A DNA stretch of 64,000 nt from Acinetobacter guillouiae CIP 63.46. GTDB taxonomy: Bacteria > Pseudomonadota > Gammaproteobacteria > Pseudomonadales > Moraxellaceae. Position numbers and translations under genes: made by a program. Of this stretch, positions 1-8,102 are shown one piece after another. The stretch covers positions 372,001-436,000 of the forward strand of contig NZ_KB849283.1 in the NCBI RefSeq assembly GCF_000368145.1, given 5' to 3'. Below the pieces are notes generated by a model. It was not told where the DNA came from and did no database searches. It worked only from the letters and a program-made list of their open reading frames with translations. Positions within the stretch are counted from its first letter, which is position 1, and every line of letters starts with the position of its first letter.

Positions 1-749
1 CACGTCGTATGGTGCGTGAAGCTCAGGTTAATTTTACCGCCAAAGATGTGGTTAAAACTGCTTTAGAAATTGATAAGCTCACTTTTCAAGCGGGTGGCTT
101 TATAGAGCAGAAAAATATCAGTTTTGATGTACTCGATGTAAAAACACAAAAAATTGCGGATGGTAAAATCCGAGTTTTTGAAAAAGTTGATCCGCATGCG
201 GAGATCATTGTCAGAGTACCGAGTGATAAAGCTGCGGTATATGTCAATCAGTTATTGCCATTGATGTACTTTTTAAATCAACAACAATATTCTGCAAAGC
301 GGTTTGAGTTAAAGCTTTTAGAAGAAAAAATTGGACAAACTCAAACTGTACCTAGTGATACAAAACAATCACAGCTGAATGAAATTTCCCGTTTAACCCA
401 ACTTGAAGTTCAAGATCGGGTGCGTTTTAGCACGATTAGTATTGCCATTAAGCAACCTGCAATGGTGAGAGAAAGTCTGGATGTTGATGTTGCTGCTGTG
501 GCACGCTTAAACGGTGATAATTTTTGGAAGCGTGCTTGGGAAGGTGTTCAATATGGCTGGCAATTTATTTTGGATTTATTGGTTATTTTAGTCACCATTT
601 GGCCACTTTATTTACTGGTATTTCTTGGCTTGATTATTTATCGAGTGATTAAGCCTTTAATGAATAAATTATTTGATGATTCATCTTCGACTAAACCTTC
701 TAAAGATGTGAAAAAAGATCAGAGTAATTCTACAGATGACAATGCATGA
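1..749 (+). CDS. DUF4349 domain membrane protein, 5' end outside window
   Basis: The frame is open from the first bases of the window (two Arg codons precede the first ATG at 9), so the true N-terminus, probably a lipoprotein or signal segment, lies upstream. The visible part fits the DUF4349 family: a beta-rich extracytoplasmic region with a pattern of hydrophobic strands, a helical stretch around residues 95-135, and a repeated strand ending near residue 150. One strong membrane helix follows at about residues 183-212, then a charged Ser/Lys/Asp-rich cytoplasmic tail. Function is unknown for the family. The gene ends at a bidirectional terminator shared with the convergent sirtuin gene. The family call is from recognition of the overall pattern, not from a search. 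Confidence 0.75.
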   Translation, partial: RRMVREAQVNFTAKDVVKTALEIDKLTFQAGGFIEQKNISFDVLDVKTQKIADGKIRVFEKVDPHAEIIVRVPSDKAAVYVNQLLPLMYFLNQQQYSAKRFELKLLEEKIGQTQTVPSDTKQSQLNEISRLTQLEVQDRVRFSTISIAIKQPAMVRESLDVDVAAVARLNGDNFWKRAWEGVQYGWQFILDLLVILVTIWPLYLLVFLGLIIYRVIKPLMNKLFDDSSSTKPSKDVKKDQSNSTDDNA

Positions 750-777
750 TTTTACTTAGTGCTATGCTGTAATTTTT

Positions 778-805
778 AAAGCCAGTGCAATTGCACTGGC
801 TTTTT
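778..805. terminator. bidirectional Rho-independent terminator
   Basis: A perfect 20-bp palindrome at 781-800 (GCCAGTGCAATTGCACTGGC) is flanked by AAA on the left and TTTTT on the right. It can therefore end transcription of both the DUF4349 gene and the convergent sirtuin gene, whose stop codon overlaps the T-run. Confidence 0.9.
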
Positions 806-1505
806 AATGTGTTGTCAGTTTTTCAAAAAGCTGTTGCATCCCTTCAGTCGCACTCATTTTTAAACATTGGTATTGTTGGGGAACACGCTCATAACTGGCT
901 TGTGGATCAATATAATACGCATCACTGTATTCTGGAATCTCGTGAATCAAACCTGCCACAGGGTAGACGGTTAATGTGGAGCCAATAACAATAAAAATAT
1001 CAGCATCACGGATCATCTGTACTGCTTCTTCATACGCAGGAACCGCTTCACCAAACCAAACTACATGAGGTCGAAGTGGAAACCCTTCAGGACATTTATG
1101 TTGTTCTAGGTCCAATTGCCAACCATCTATAGGATAAAACTCATTTGTGTACTGCGCATTGGGTTTAGAACTTTTAGCAAGGCGGATATTGCCATGTAAA
1201 TGAATAACCTGTTGGCTTCCTGCACGTTCATGTAGATCATCAATATTTTGAGTAATTACAATGACATCAAAATGTTGTTCGAGTTGAGCAATGATATCGT
1301 GTGCTTGATTGGGCTGAGCATTGAGAATATGTTGACGTCGTTCATTGTAAAAACGTTGCACCAAGGCAGGGTTACGCCGCCAAGCTTCAGGTGTAGCCAC
1401 CTCTTGAATATCATAATTCTCCCATAAGCCATTACTATCTCGGAAAGTGCTGATTCCACTTTCTGCACTCATTCCTGCACCTGAGAAAACTACAATTTTT
1501 TTCAT
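804..1505 (-). CDS. SIR2-family NAD-dependent protein deacylase (zinc-less type)
   Basis: A 233-residue sirtuin, starting at the ATG at 1505 (MKKIVVFSGAG); a longer in-frame extension upstream adds a non-conserved leader and was rejected. NAD-binding GAGMSAESGISTFRD is at residues 9-23, TQNIDDLHERAG at 85-96, catalytic His104 in HLHG, and RPHVVWFGE at 145-153. Tyr53 and Arg56 (FYNER) match the Y-x-x-R pair that in class III sirtuins such as CobB/SIRT5 favours removal of acidic acyl groups (succinyl, malonyl). Only one Cys (residue 138) lies where classical sirtuins carry four zinc-binding cysteines, so the structural zinc site is absent; I recall a Bacteroidetes-like subgroup with the same loss. 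Likely a cytosolic lysine deacylase; substrate specificity is inferred. Confidence 0.88.
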   Translation of the reverse strand: MKKIVVFSGAGMSAESGISTFRDSNGLWENYDIQEVATPEAWRRNPALVQRFYNERRQHILNAQPNQAHDIIAQLEQHFDVIVITQNIDDLHERAGSQQVIHLHGNIRLAKSSKPNAQYTNEFYPIDGWQLDLEQHKCPEGFPLRPHVVWFGEAVPAYEEAVQMIRDADIFIVIGSTLTVYPVAGLIHEIPEYSDAYYIDPQASYERVPQQYQCLKMSATEGMQQLFEKLTTH

Positions 1506-1676
1506 AGGATAAACAATTAAAATTTTTAAAATCCTAACATAAATATTGTGAAATATGAGTGAAACGTATTTTCTTAGAATTAATTTGTTATAAAATAACA
1601 GCAAGTCATACTTCGATCATTTCGAATATTTTTTATAAAAATCAAATGCACTAGAAATAAGTCAAAATGGAACAGC

Positions 1677-3482
1677 ATGGAAACACGTGATATTGTCAAT
1701 GCCCCTGAAGTGAAAAAAACAATTGTAGAGCGTAGTCAACGCCGTAAAGATGATCCAGAAATTACTCAGTGGTTTGAAAAAAAATTCTTTGAATATGTGA
1801 TTAAACAATTCAATCCAGTTTTTTATGTAAATTCGGTCTCTGCTTGGAAAATTTGTCAACTTCCACAGCCTATTCCTACATGGTTTTTGAACAAGCTTGA
1901 ACAGCAGCCAGAACATCAGATGTTGTATGTTGATCCTTTACATGAACAGATTTTGGAACTGGAAAAGCCCATTTTAGAGTTTTTTAATTCGCGTTTAAAA
2001 AGCAATTTAAAAGGCAAATTCATGAAAATGACCTATGAGCAAGTGTTAGACGCTTGGCATAAAGATCATGAAGCAATGAAAAAGCGTTTAGAAAAAGGGC
2101 AATGGGACAGCAGTGAGCAGGCAATTGATGAAGTTTTAACTGTAAATACAGGCAAGTTTATTGAAATTACGGCAACAGGAATGTTGTTGCGTAAGGAAAT
2201 GGCTTTTGAATCACGTTATATGCAGCACTGTTTAGGGCAGTTTAGCAACCTGATTGAATTGAAAGATGGCTATGGTGAATACTATGTAACGCAAAAAGAG
2301 CAGGGAATATTTCGTTATTTTAGCTTAAGGGATTCAAGCAATAAGCCACATGTTACCATCAGTTTAGAATGGGATGGTGAAGTGTGGTGTATTGAGCAGA
2401 TTAAAGGTAAGCATAATCAAGCACCAGTTAAAAAATATGCAGATGATGTCTTATTATTTTTAAATCATATTCTACCAAATAATAATCATAACCCAGATTG
2501 TTTAAGCATGGGGATCGTCTATGAACCTGAGATAAATGAGGGTTCAACGGATCATGTCAATCAAGCCTTGTATTTCTATTTTCATGAATTGGATGATCCT
2601 TGTAAAATTGAAACGTTATTGATGAAAAATCAACATTTATTGGAACAATATGATCATCAAACCCATGTGATTCAGCATCTTTTGCTGGGACTAAATCGTC
2701 CAGAACATATCAGGCACCCATCAGAAAAATATATAGAAGAGATCGTTGCTTATACAAATCAACAGCAAGCTGAGAAAAAATTTGATTTAAAGGTTGAGTT
2801 AAGTCAAGCAAAGTCAAACAAATCGCTGTGGAGCGTGATCTTTAAGCCTTATTTCTGGTTGATTCAGACTTTATATGAATTAAGCAAGATTCCATTGCTG
2901 GGCTGGATGATTAAAATTATCGTCTATATCATTGCCTTGCCTTGGGTGTTGTTAAATTTAAAGCAGGACAATCGTAAGCAATGGATGCTTGCAACTGGTG
3001 ATCTGATTTATTTTCGTAATCATATTCAATGGTATCAGGTGGATAGCTTAACTTTAGCGCATTTTGAACAGCATCCAGAAATATATAAAAAACATTTAAA
3101 TCAATTGTTAAATATCAAACAGAAAAAAGTAGGCTCTAAAGAGAAACAGATTCGTTATTTTTTAAATCAATATTTTCAAATCGCTCAATTAGAAAATCTT
3201 TATTCAAGTAGTGAATTTGGTACTGCAAGTTATTTAAGAGATATTTTGGTGTTTAGCCATATTCAAAAAATATTTACTATACGGTTATTGGTGCAGTTCT
3301 ATGAATTACAGGAATATGATGCATGGCAATATATTGTTGCTTCATCGAAGATTATTCAAGACTGTTGTTCTAGCTGGCAGGATATGGGCGAGAAATATGT
3401 CGCAGGGCGTGAGCTGTATTTGATGTTTAAACATTCAGATTTTGAAAATTATGATCGCTCTGCAAAGCAAGACTTACACTAA
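1677..3482 (+). CDS. PcfJ-like domain protein with C-terminal membrane segment
   Basis: A 601-residue protein of unknown function. Residues about 175-265 resemble the PcfJ-like domain found in plasmid and mobile-element proteins: a Cys-containing core MQHCLGQF (182-189), then a strand pair with YFSLRDSSNKPHVTI (214-228), then CIEQIKGKHNQAP (238-250). The C-terminal half has no recognisable domain but contains a long hydrophobic stretch at about 390-428 (one or two membrane helices). A short upstream ATG at 1667 is out of frame and soon stops, so 1677 is the chosen start. It lies 86 bp upstream of the Sel1-repeat gene on the same strand and may be co-transcribed with it. Base composition matches the neighbourhood, so there is no clear sign of recent transfer. 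Confidence 0.6.
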   Translation: METRDIVNAPEVKKTIVERSQRRKDDPEITQWFEKKFFEYVIKQFNPVFYVNSVSAWKICQLPQPIPTWFLNKLEQQPEHQMLYVDPLHEQILELEKPILEFFNSRLKSNLKGKFMKMTYEQVLDAWHKDHEAMKKRLEKGQWDSSEQAIDEVLTVNTGKFIEITATGMLLRKEMAFESRYMQHCLGQFSNLIELKDGYGEYYVTQKEQGIFRYFSLRDSSNKPHVTISLEWDGEVWCIEQIKGKHNQAPVKKYADDVLLFLNHILPNNNHNPDCLSMGIVYEPEINEGSTDHVNQALYFYFHELDDPCKIETLLMKNQHLLEQYDHQTHVIQHLLLGLNRPEHIRHPSEKYIEEIVAYTNQQQAEKKFDLKVELSQAKSNKSLWSVIFKPYFWLIQTLYELSKIPLLGWMIKIIVYIIALPWVLLNLKQDNRKQWMLATGDLIYFRNHIQWYQVDSLTLAHFEQHPEIYKKHLNQLLNIKQKKVGSKEKQIRYFLNQYFQIAQLENLYSSSEFGTASYLRDILVFSHIQKIFTIRLLVQFYELQEYDAWQYIVASSKIIQDCCSSWQDMGEKYVAGRELYLMFKHSDFENYDRSAKQDLH

Positions 3483-3568
3483 TATCAATCCATATATCCC
3501 AATAATTGGTCACTTTATTCATGGAATATTGATTTATTCTCAACCCATAATAAAAACAAAGTAGCTGA

Positions 3569-5599
3569 ATGATGATTAAATCTGAATATACCCATGAAGT
3601 ATTTCGTAAAGATATCCATTGTCCGCAAGGTTTATTGGAAAATAAAAACTATGCAGAATTGGAAAATTTTTTCAATGTGTTATGGCAAAGTCGAAGTCAT
3701 AAATTGCCGCAGCTTTGGGAAAATGAATGGTTTGATCAGCCCAAACAAATGTTTAAGGACATATTCTTAAATCACGGCATAACAGCATTAAAACATATCA
3801 ATGAATGGCATTTGGCTTTTCCAGAAAGCTTTTTCCCTTATATTGTTCGTGTGCGTTATTGGGCTTTTTGGGCAGCTGAATATCGTGGGCAAGAATGGTC
3901 AAGCAGTGTTACAGATGAAATGTGGGATTGTGCAAGAGAGGCGCAAAAGCAATTGTATGCTTCTGCAATGCAAGCTTTTGCATTTAGTGCGGAGACATGG
4001 ACAATTGCACTGCATTTATTAAATTCGGCAGTTCACTTGGATGAACCTGAATGGTTTGCAGAGTGGATGCTTAAGCGTCGATATCCTTCAAATTTAGTCC
4101 ATAAAATAAAACCTTCAGCCCAAGCAATGGCGCAAAAAAGTGGCTTAAATCAAGATTTAAAAATTGATTTACCCCAAGATGTGCCTCAACTTTTACAAAA
4201 ATATCTAAATTTGAAAGAAGAAATTGATTTACCTCAAGCAGATGCCGCTTTTTGGTTAAAAATATTTATAGAAGAATCAGGTTTTGGCTTGCTTGCAGTA
4301 AGAGATTATTGCTGGTATCTCTTGCCACGATGGGGACACGATCATCAGGCCATAATTGATTTTGCTCAGTCGGATTGGTGTCAACATTTTAGCGAAATCG
4401 AAAAAAGTGAATTAAATTATATCGTGTGGTTTGATACGCTTGATACAAGTTTTGATAAAGATCAAACACTTGAAATAAAAAAATATATCCAAAAAGCCCA
4501 AGTAATCTTAAAACGCCCCTTAACGGAACGTAATCGAGCAGTCATCTATTTAAAATTGGCATATTTCTATTATCTGTTAGATGAAAATGATCCAAGAATT
4601 TTATCTTGTTATCAAAATGCTGCAGATTATCCTGTATTCGATGAGTATGAGCTTGATCGCGCAATTTATTTTTGGCGACATAATGCTCAAGATTCAGATT
4701 TTCTAGGCCGAATTGCATTGTCCAATCGGAAGCGGCTTGCCAGTGCTGCGGTTCTTTATGGTTTTCTATGCCAACATGGTTGGTCTAGTGTTGAAAAAAA
4801 TCCATTGGTTGCTCAATCTTGGTACGAACAGGCAAAATTATTAGAAGCACCAAAAGCTTATCCTGAAGGGCGCTACTGTTGTTTTTTCCGTGTCGCAAAC
4901 AATTTTGATGATGATCACGGCTATATTTTTATCATTGATTTATTACATCAAGGTGCAGATTTAGGTTTTGTATATTGTTGCTTTAGCGCGGGTTATATTC
5001 ATTCTTTGGCTGAACATGCCTTATATGATGTGAATCAAGAATTGTATTATGCAAAAAAAGCAGCTGACCAAGGTCATTATATTGCCATGTATAATATGGG
5101 CATACACTATCTAAATTTAAGTATGGATGAAAACCAATCTCAACCTAAAGAATATTTAAAAAAGAGCTTAGGGTATTTTGAACAGAGCCGATTAGGCTTA
5201 GAGAAGTCGCAACAAGACCATCGTTATATTAATTCTGATTTGCTGAATGATCTGATTGATATTTATGTCACGCGCTTATTTAATTTTAGCTATTATCCTG
5301 AAATTGCAGAGCAAATGATTGCAGTTTTAAAAACAAAAGCACATAAACGCCATATTGCTGCAATGTGTGCGATAGCAAGACTACATTTTGATCTTAAAAA
5401 TCGACCTCATTATTATGACTATGCTGAAGCAGTTAAGTGGTGTCAGGCGGCTTATCTACAAGATCCAGAGCATGACCTTGTCAAAGAGGTTTTATATGAA
5501 ATCATGGGAAATACCAAGCGCAGTATCAAAAAGTATAACCAAACAATTGCCAATATTGCTGCTTCAGACATACCTGGACGCCAAGATGTTTTAATTTAG
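3569..5599 (+). CDS. Sel1-repeat-like (TPR-class) protein of unknown function
   Basis: A 676-residue, mostly helical protein with no signal peptide or clear membrane segment. Residues about 385-540 carry degenerate Sel1-like repeats: alternating helices with A-x-x-x-Y-G-F-L, W-Y-E-Q-A-K, Y-Y-A-K-K-A-A-D-Q-G-H and A-M-Y-N-M-G-I-H-Y. These usually mediate protein-protein contacts. The N-terminal half is Trp-rich and unrecognised. Two ATGs are adjacent (3569 and 3572) and either may be used. The preceding PcfJ-like gene is on the same strand 86 bp away, and both proteins are large, unknown and probably cytoplasmic or membrane-associated, so a shared role is possible but unproven. A structured intergenic region follows. 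Confidence 0.6.
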   Translation: MMIKSEYTHEVFRKDIHCPQGLLENKNYAELENFFNVLWQSRSHKLPQLWENEWFDQPKQMFKDIFLNHGITALKHINEWHLAFPESFFPYIVRVRYWAFWAAEYRGQEWSSSVTDEMWDCAREAQKQLYASAMQAFAFSAETWTIALHLLNSAVHLDEPEWFAEWMLKRRYPSNLVHKIKPSAQAMAQKSGLNQDLKIDLPQDVPQLLQKYLNLKEEIDLPQADAAFWLKIFIEESGFGLLAVRDYCWYLLPRWGHDHQAIIDFAQSDWCQHFSEIEKSELNYIVWFDTLDTSFDKDQTLEIKKYIQKAQVILKRPLTERNRAVIYLKLAYFYYLLDENDPRILSCYQNAADYPVFDEYELDRAIYFWRHNAQDSDFLGRIALSNRKRLASAAVLYGFLCQHGWSSVEKNPLVAQSWYEQAKLLEAPKAYPEGRYCCFFRVANNFDDDHGYIFIIDLLHQGADLGFVYCCFSAGYIHSLAEHALYDVNQELYYAKKAADQGHYIAMYNMGIHYLNLSMDENQSQPKEYLKKSLGYFEQSRLGLEKSQQDHRYINSDLLNDLIDIYVTRLFNFSYYPEIAEQMIAVLKTKAHKRHIAAMCAIARLHFDLKNRPHYYDYAEAVKWCQAAYLQDPEHDLVKEVLYEIMGNTKRSIKKYNQTIANIAASDIPGRQDVLI

Positions 5600-5686
5600 T
5601 TGATTTCTATTGATTTATTATTAACACATAAAGTCTAAGGATTTGATCCCTCTAAATTTAGAGTATCAAAATAAGGGCATAAAGCG

Positions 5687-5724
5687 CATGACATTTAGAA
5701 GGGTGAGCGGATTCTAATGTCATG
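5687..5724. terminator. hairpin between convergent genes
   Basis: The inverted repeat CATGACATTTAGAA / TTCTAATGTCATG has a single bulge and an 11-nt loop. It lies between the ends of the Sel1-like gene and the small secreted protein gene. A second AT-rich inverted repeat (TTTGAT...ATCAAA around a CTCTAAATTTAGAG core) sits just left of it at 5643-5669. T-runs are weak, so the terminator call is moderate. Confidence 0.55.
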
Positions 5725-5737
5725 ATTTATTTTTAAA

Positions 5738-6073
5738 TTATTCAATAAATTTGATTTGTTTAATGAAGTAAAAAGATTCATCTGCACTAGGACCAGCAAC
5801 TCGATCTGCATTTTTTTCAAATTGAATATCTGCTTGGACCTTTTTTTCAATATATTCCTTTTTTAAAATTTGACCGCCTGTTTCTTCATCATGGTCAAAC
5901 CATTGCCCGCACTTTTGATTGCAATATGCGTAAATGGTTTTACCTTGGGTATTTTTTAACAGCAAACCATTGTCATCAACACCACCGCCATTGGTCAGTA
6001 TATAGTTTTGTGTTTTAGCATAGGCAAAATGACTGAATGAAATACAGGTAAGAACAAACAATATTTTTTTCAT
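5738..6073 (-). CDS. small secreted protein, function unknown
   Basis: A 111-residue protein. The start at 6073 is chosen because a good ribosome site (GAGGAAAAG) sits directly before it and it begins with a clear Sec signal peptide (MKKILFVLTCISFSHFAYA, cleavage probably after residue 19). A 21-residue upstream extension lacks these features. The mature part is small and polar, with one Cys pair (CNQKC) that could form a periplasmic disulfide, and GGGVDDNGLLL near its start. I do not recognise the family. It lies downstream of the MHS symporter on the same strand but behind that gene's terminator, so it is probably expressed separately. Confidence 0.65.
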   Translation of the reverse strand: MKKILFVLTCISFSHFAYAKTQNYILTNGGGVDDNGLLLKNTQGKTIYAYCNQKCGQWFDHDEETGGQILKKEYIEKKVQADIQFEKNADRVAGPSADESFYFIKQIKFIE

Positions 6074-6148
6074 CTTTTCCTCAAGATTTAATAAGACTTT
6101 ATTGTATATACGCGGATATTTTACAACAAAAGGCATGTATTAAAAGAA

Positions 6149-6170
6149 AAGGTCTGTAAAAACAGACCTT
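6149..6170 (-). terminator. Rho-independent terminator of the MHS transporter gene
   Basis: AAGGTCTGT, a 4-nt loop and ACAGACCTT form a perfect 9-bp stem. Read on the minus strand it is followed by TTTCTTTT, placing it just after the transporter stop codon. Confidence 0.85.
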
Positions 6171-6182
6171 AAAATATTGAGC

Positions 6183-7481
6183 TTAATGATCATGGTGTAA
6201 ATATTTCGGCTGTTTAGGGAGTTGCATGCTACAGAAAAGACAAATAATTAGCATGACAATCACGTAAACAAAGAAGCTATTCTCATGACCAATATCTTTT
6301 AGCTTTAATGCAACGGCAGGAGCAGAACCACCAAAGATTGCATTACCGACTGCATAGGCAAAACCGACTCCCAAGGCTCGAATATGTGGCGGGAACATTT
6401 CTGCTTTAACTAAACCACTAATTGAAGTATAGAAACTGAGTAACATCATTAAGAAGATCAGTAATAACGTCACGATAAAAGCTGAACCACTAAAATACGG
6501 CATCGCAATGACCATGACAGGATAGATAAAAATGGCACAGCTGCTACTAAAGAGCATCATTGAAGCACGACGACCGATTTGATCTGCCAGCATCCCGAAC
6601 AAAGGTTGTGCACACATAAATACAAATAGGGCAATGGTCATCATATAGCCGACCGTTTTGTCGGCAAAACCAAGGCTGGTGATATAGGTTTTTGAATATA
6701 CTGTGATGATATAAAAACACAATGAACCCGCAGAGGTATAACCAACAACCAGTAGGAAAGTATTCCAGTTCTTGCTGAGTAATTCTTTTAAACTGCCTGA
6801 ACCCTCTTTTGCACTATCATCTTCAGATAAGGTTTCTTTTAAATGTCGACGCGCAAAGAATGAAAGAATGGCAACGACACCACCAATAACAAATGGAATA
6901 CGCCAGCCACCGTCCATTAATTGTTCTTTAGACATAAGGGCCAACATAATCACGCCTAAAAGGCTTGCTAAAAGTTGTCCACCCGACAGTGTCACGTACT
7001 GAAAAGAGGAATAAAAACCGCGTTGACCTTTTAAAGCAACTTCACTCATATAGGTTGCAACAGTACCATACTCACCACCTACTGAAAGTCCTTGCAACAG
7101 TCGTACAGCCAATAATAGAAATGGTGCTGCCATACCGACTTGATCATAAGTTGGGAGTGCTGCAAATAAAAATGAACTGATTGCCATTAAGGTGATAGAA
7201 ATGATCATGGATTTTTTACGTCCATAGGTATCGCCAATCCAGCCAAAGAGCCAACTGCCTATGGGGCGCATGAAAAAACTAGCAGCAAAGACGCCCCATA
7301 CATAAATCGCTTTTGTGGAGTCATCCATATCTGGAGCAGTTAATGCGTGGGTGAAATAGGTTGCGAATGCTGCATAAATATAGAAATCAAACCATTCCAC
7401 CAAGTTACCAGAAGCAGCCCCAACGATAGCCATGACACGATTACGTTTTTCATGTGGCTGATATATATGTGTTTCAGTCAT
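6183..7481 (-). CDS. MFS transporter, metabolite:H+ symporter (KgtP/ProP-like)
   Basis: A 432-residue inner-membrane transporter with about 12 predicted helices. It has hallmarks of the MHS branch of the major facilitator superfamily: an early GNLVEWFDFYIYAAFA motif, loop motif GWIGDTYGRKK between helices 2 and 3, RLLQGLSVGGEYG in helix 4, and a second loop motif ADQIGRR. Relatives carry alpha-ketoglutarate, proline/betaine, citrate or other organic acids with protons; the substrate here cannot be told from sequence. The start is supported by AAGGATATTTT upstream. It stands alone with its own terminator. It lies near the benzoate genes but is separated from benE by about 600 bp, so a catabolic link is only a possibility. 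Confidence 0.85.
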   Translation of the reverse strand: MTETHIYQPHEKRNRVMAIVGAASGNLVEWFDFYIYAAFATYFTHALTAPDMDDSTKAIYVWGVFAASFFMRPIGSWLFGWIGDTYGRKKSMIISITLMAISSFLFAALPTYDQVGMAAPFLLLAVRLLQGLSVGGEYGTVATYMSEVALKGQRGFYSSFQYVTLSGGQLLASLLGVIMLALMSKEQLMDGGWRIPFVIGGVVAILSFFARRHLKETLSEDDSAKEGSGSLKELLSKNWNTFLLVVGYTSAGSLCFYIITVYSKTYITSLGFADKTVGYMMTIALFVFMCAQPLFGMLADQIGRRASMMLFSSSCAIFIYPVMVIAMPYFSGSAFIVTLLLIFLMMLLSFYTSISGLVKAEMFPPHIRALGVGFAYAVGNAIFGGSAPAVALKLKDIGHENSFFVYVIVMLIICLFCSMQLPKQPKYLHHDH

Positions 7482-7738
7482 AAAATATCCTTATTATGCT
7501 GCTGCGATTTTTATGTCTTGAAAATGTGAAAAATCAAATTTTTTGCATTTCAAACTGTTTGGATTTTGCATTTTGATTTTAAGATTAAAAGATTATACAA
7601 ATACGGTGTTGGTACAAAAAATACACAGCTTAATACAGCTATATCTATAAATTAATGCACGAATGTTCTTGTATTAATTTGCGTAATATGAGAATTTATT
7701 GGTTAATTGTATATTGTAAAAATGAAAAAAATAATTAA

Positions 7739-7966
7739 TTATCAAACTGGGTTTTAGATAGATTTGCTGTATGGGCAAGTTGGAATAGTAATGGAGAATA
7801 TTTGGAATACACTGTTCCAAAAGGTAAAAAATTATACGCTCGGGAAGGCCCAGCAAAAAAATCTCAATCTCGTTATTTTGAACAAGGAGAAATTTTTCCA
7901 AAAATTGAAAATAGTGATTGGGGTGAAACGATTTGGTATTTAGAGATCACCAATAAGCAACAGTGA
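7739..7966 (+). pseudogene. orphan C-terminal protein fragment, possibly a polymorphic-toxin tail
   Basis: Between the MHS gene and benE the plus strand has an open stretch of about 75 codons with protein-like composition: WVLDRFAVWASWNSNGEYLE, then YTVPKGKKLYAREGPA, then DWGETIWYLEI, ending at TGA 7964-7966. It has no ATG, GTG or TTG start and an in-frame stop directly upstream, so it looks like the tail of a lost gene. A short out-of-frame ATG runs just ahead of it. The wording of the peptide reminds me of C-terminal regions of RHS/hemagglutinin-type toxins, but this is a recollection, not a match I could test. The opposite-strand 75-codon frame in this region looks random. Confidence 0.45.
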
Positions 7967-8043
7967 AATATTTTAAGATTTAACTGCCAGAAATGACGCT
8001 TTCATAAAGTGAAACTTGGTTATATTCCAGAACGTCTTATTAC

Positions 8044-8076
8044 ATAAAAATCCCATCGAACTGCGTGGGATTTTAT
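8044..8076 (-). terminator. terminator of the catA-ben operon
   Basis: AAAATCCCA / TGGGATTTT form a 9-bp stem around a 10-nt loop, with T-rich flanks on both sides. It lies about 27 bp past the benE stop, the last gene of the leftward operon. Confidence 0.8.
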
Positions 8077-8102
8077 ACTGATTATTAAGTGAATATATTG
8101 GT

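Noticed and set aside
785-988. 67-codon plus-strand frame over the sirtuin gene
   Set aside because: Begins inside the terminator and is antisense to a clear gene.
7674-7901. 75-codon minus-strand frame in the MHS-benE gap
   Set aside because: Low-complexity Ile/Leu/Tyr-rich translation of AT-rich DNA; the plus strand of the same stretch looks more like protein.
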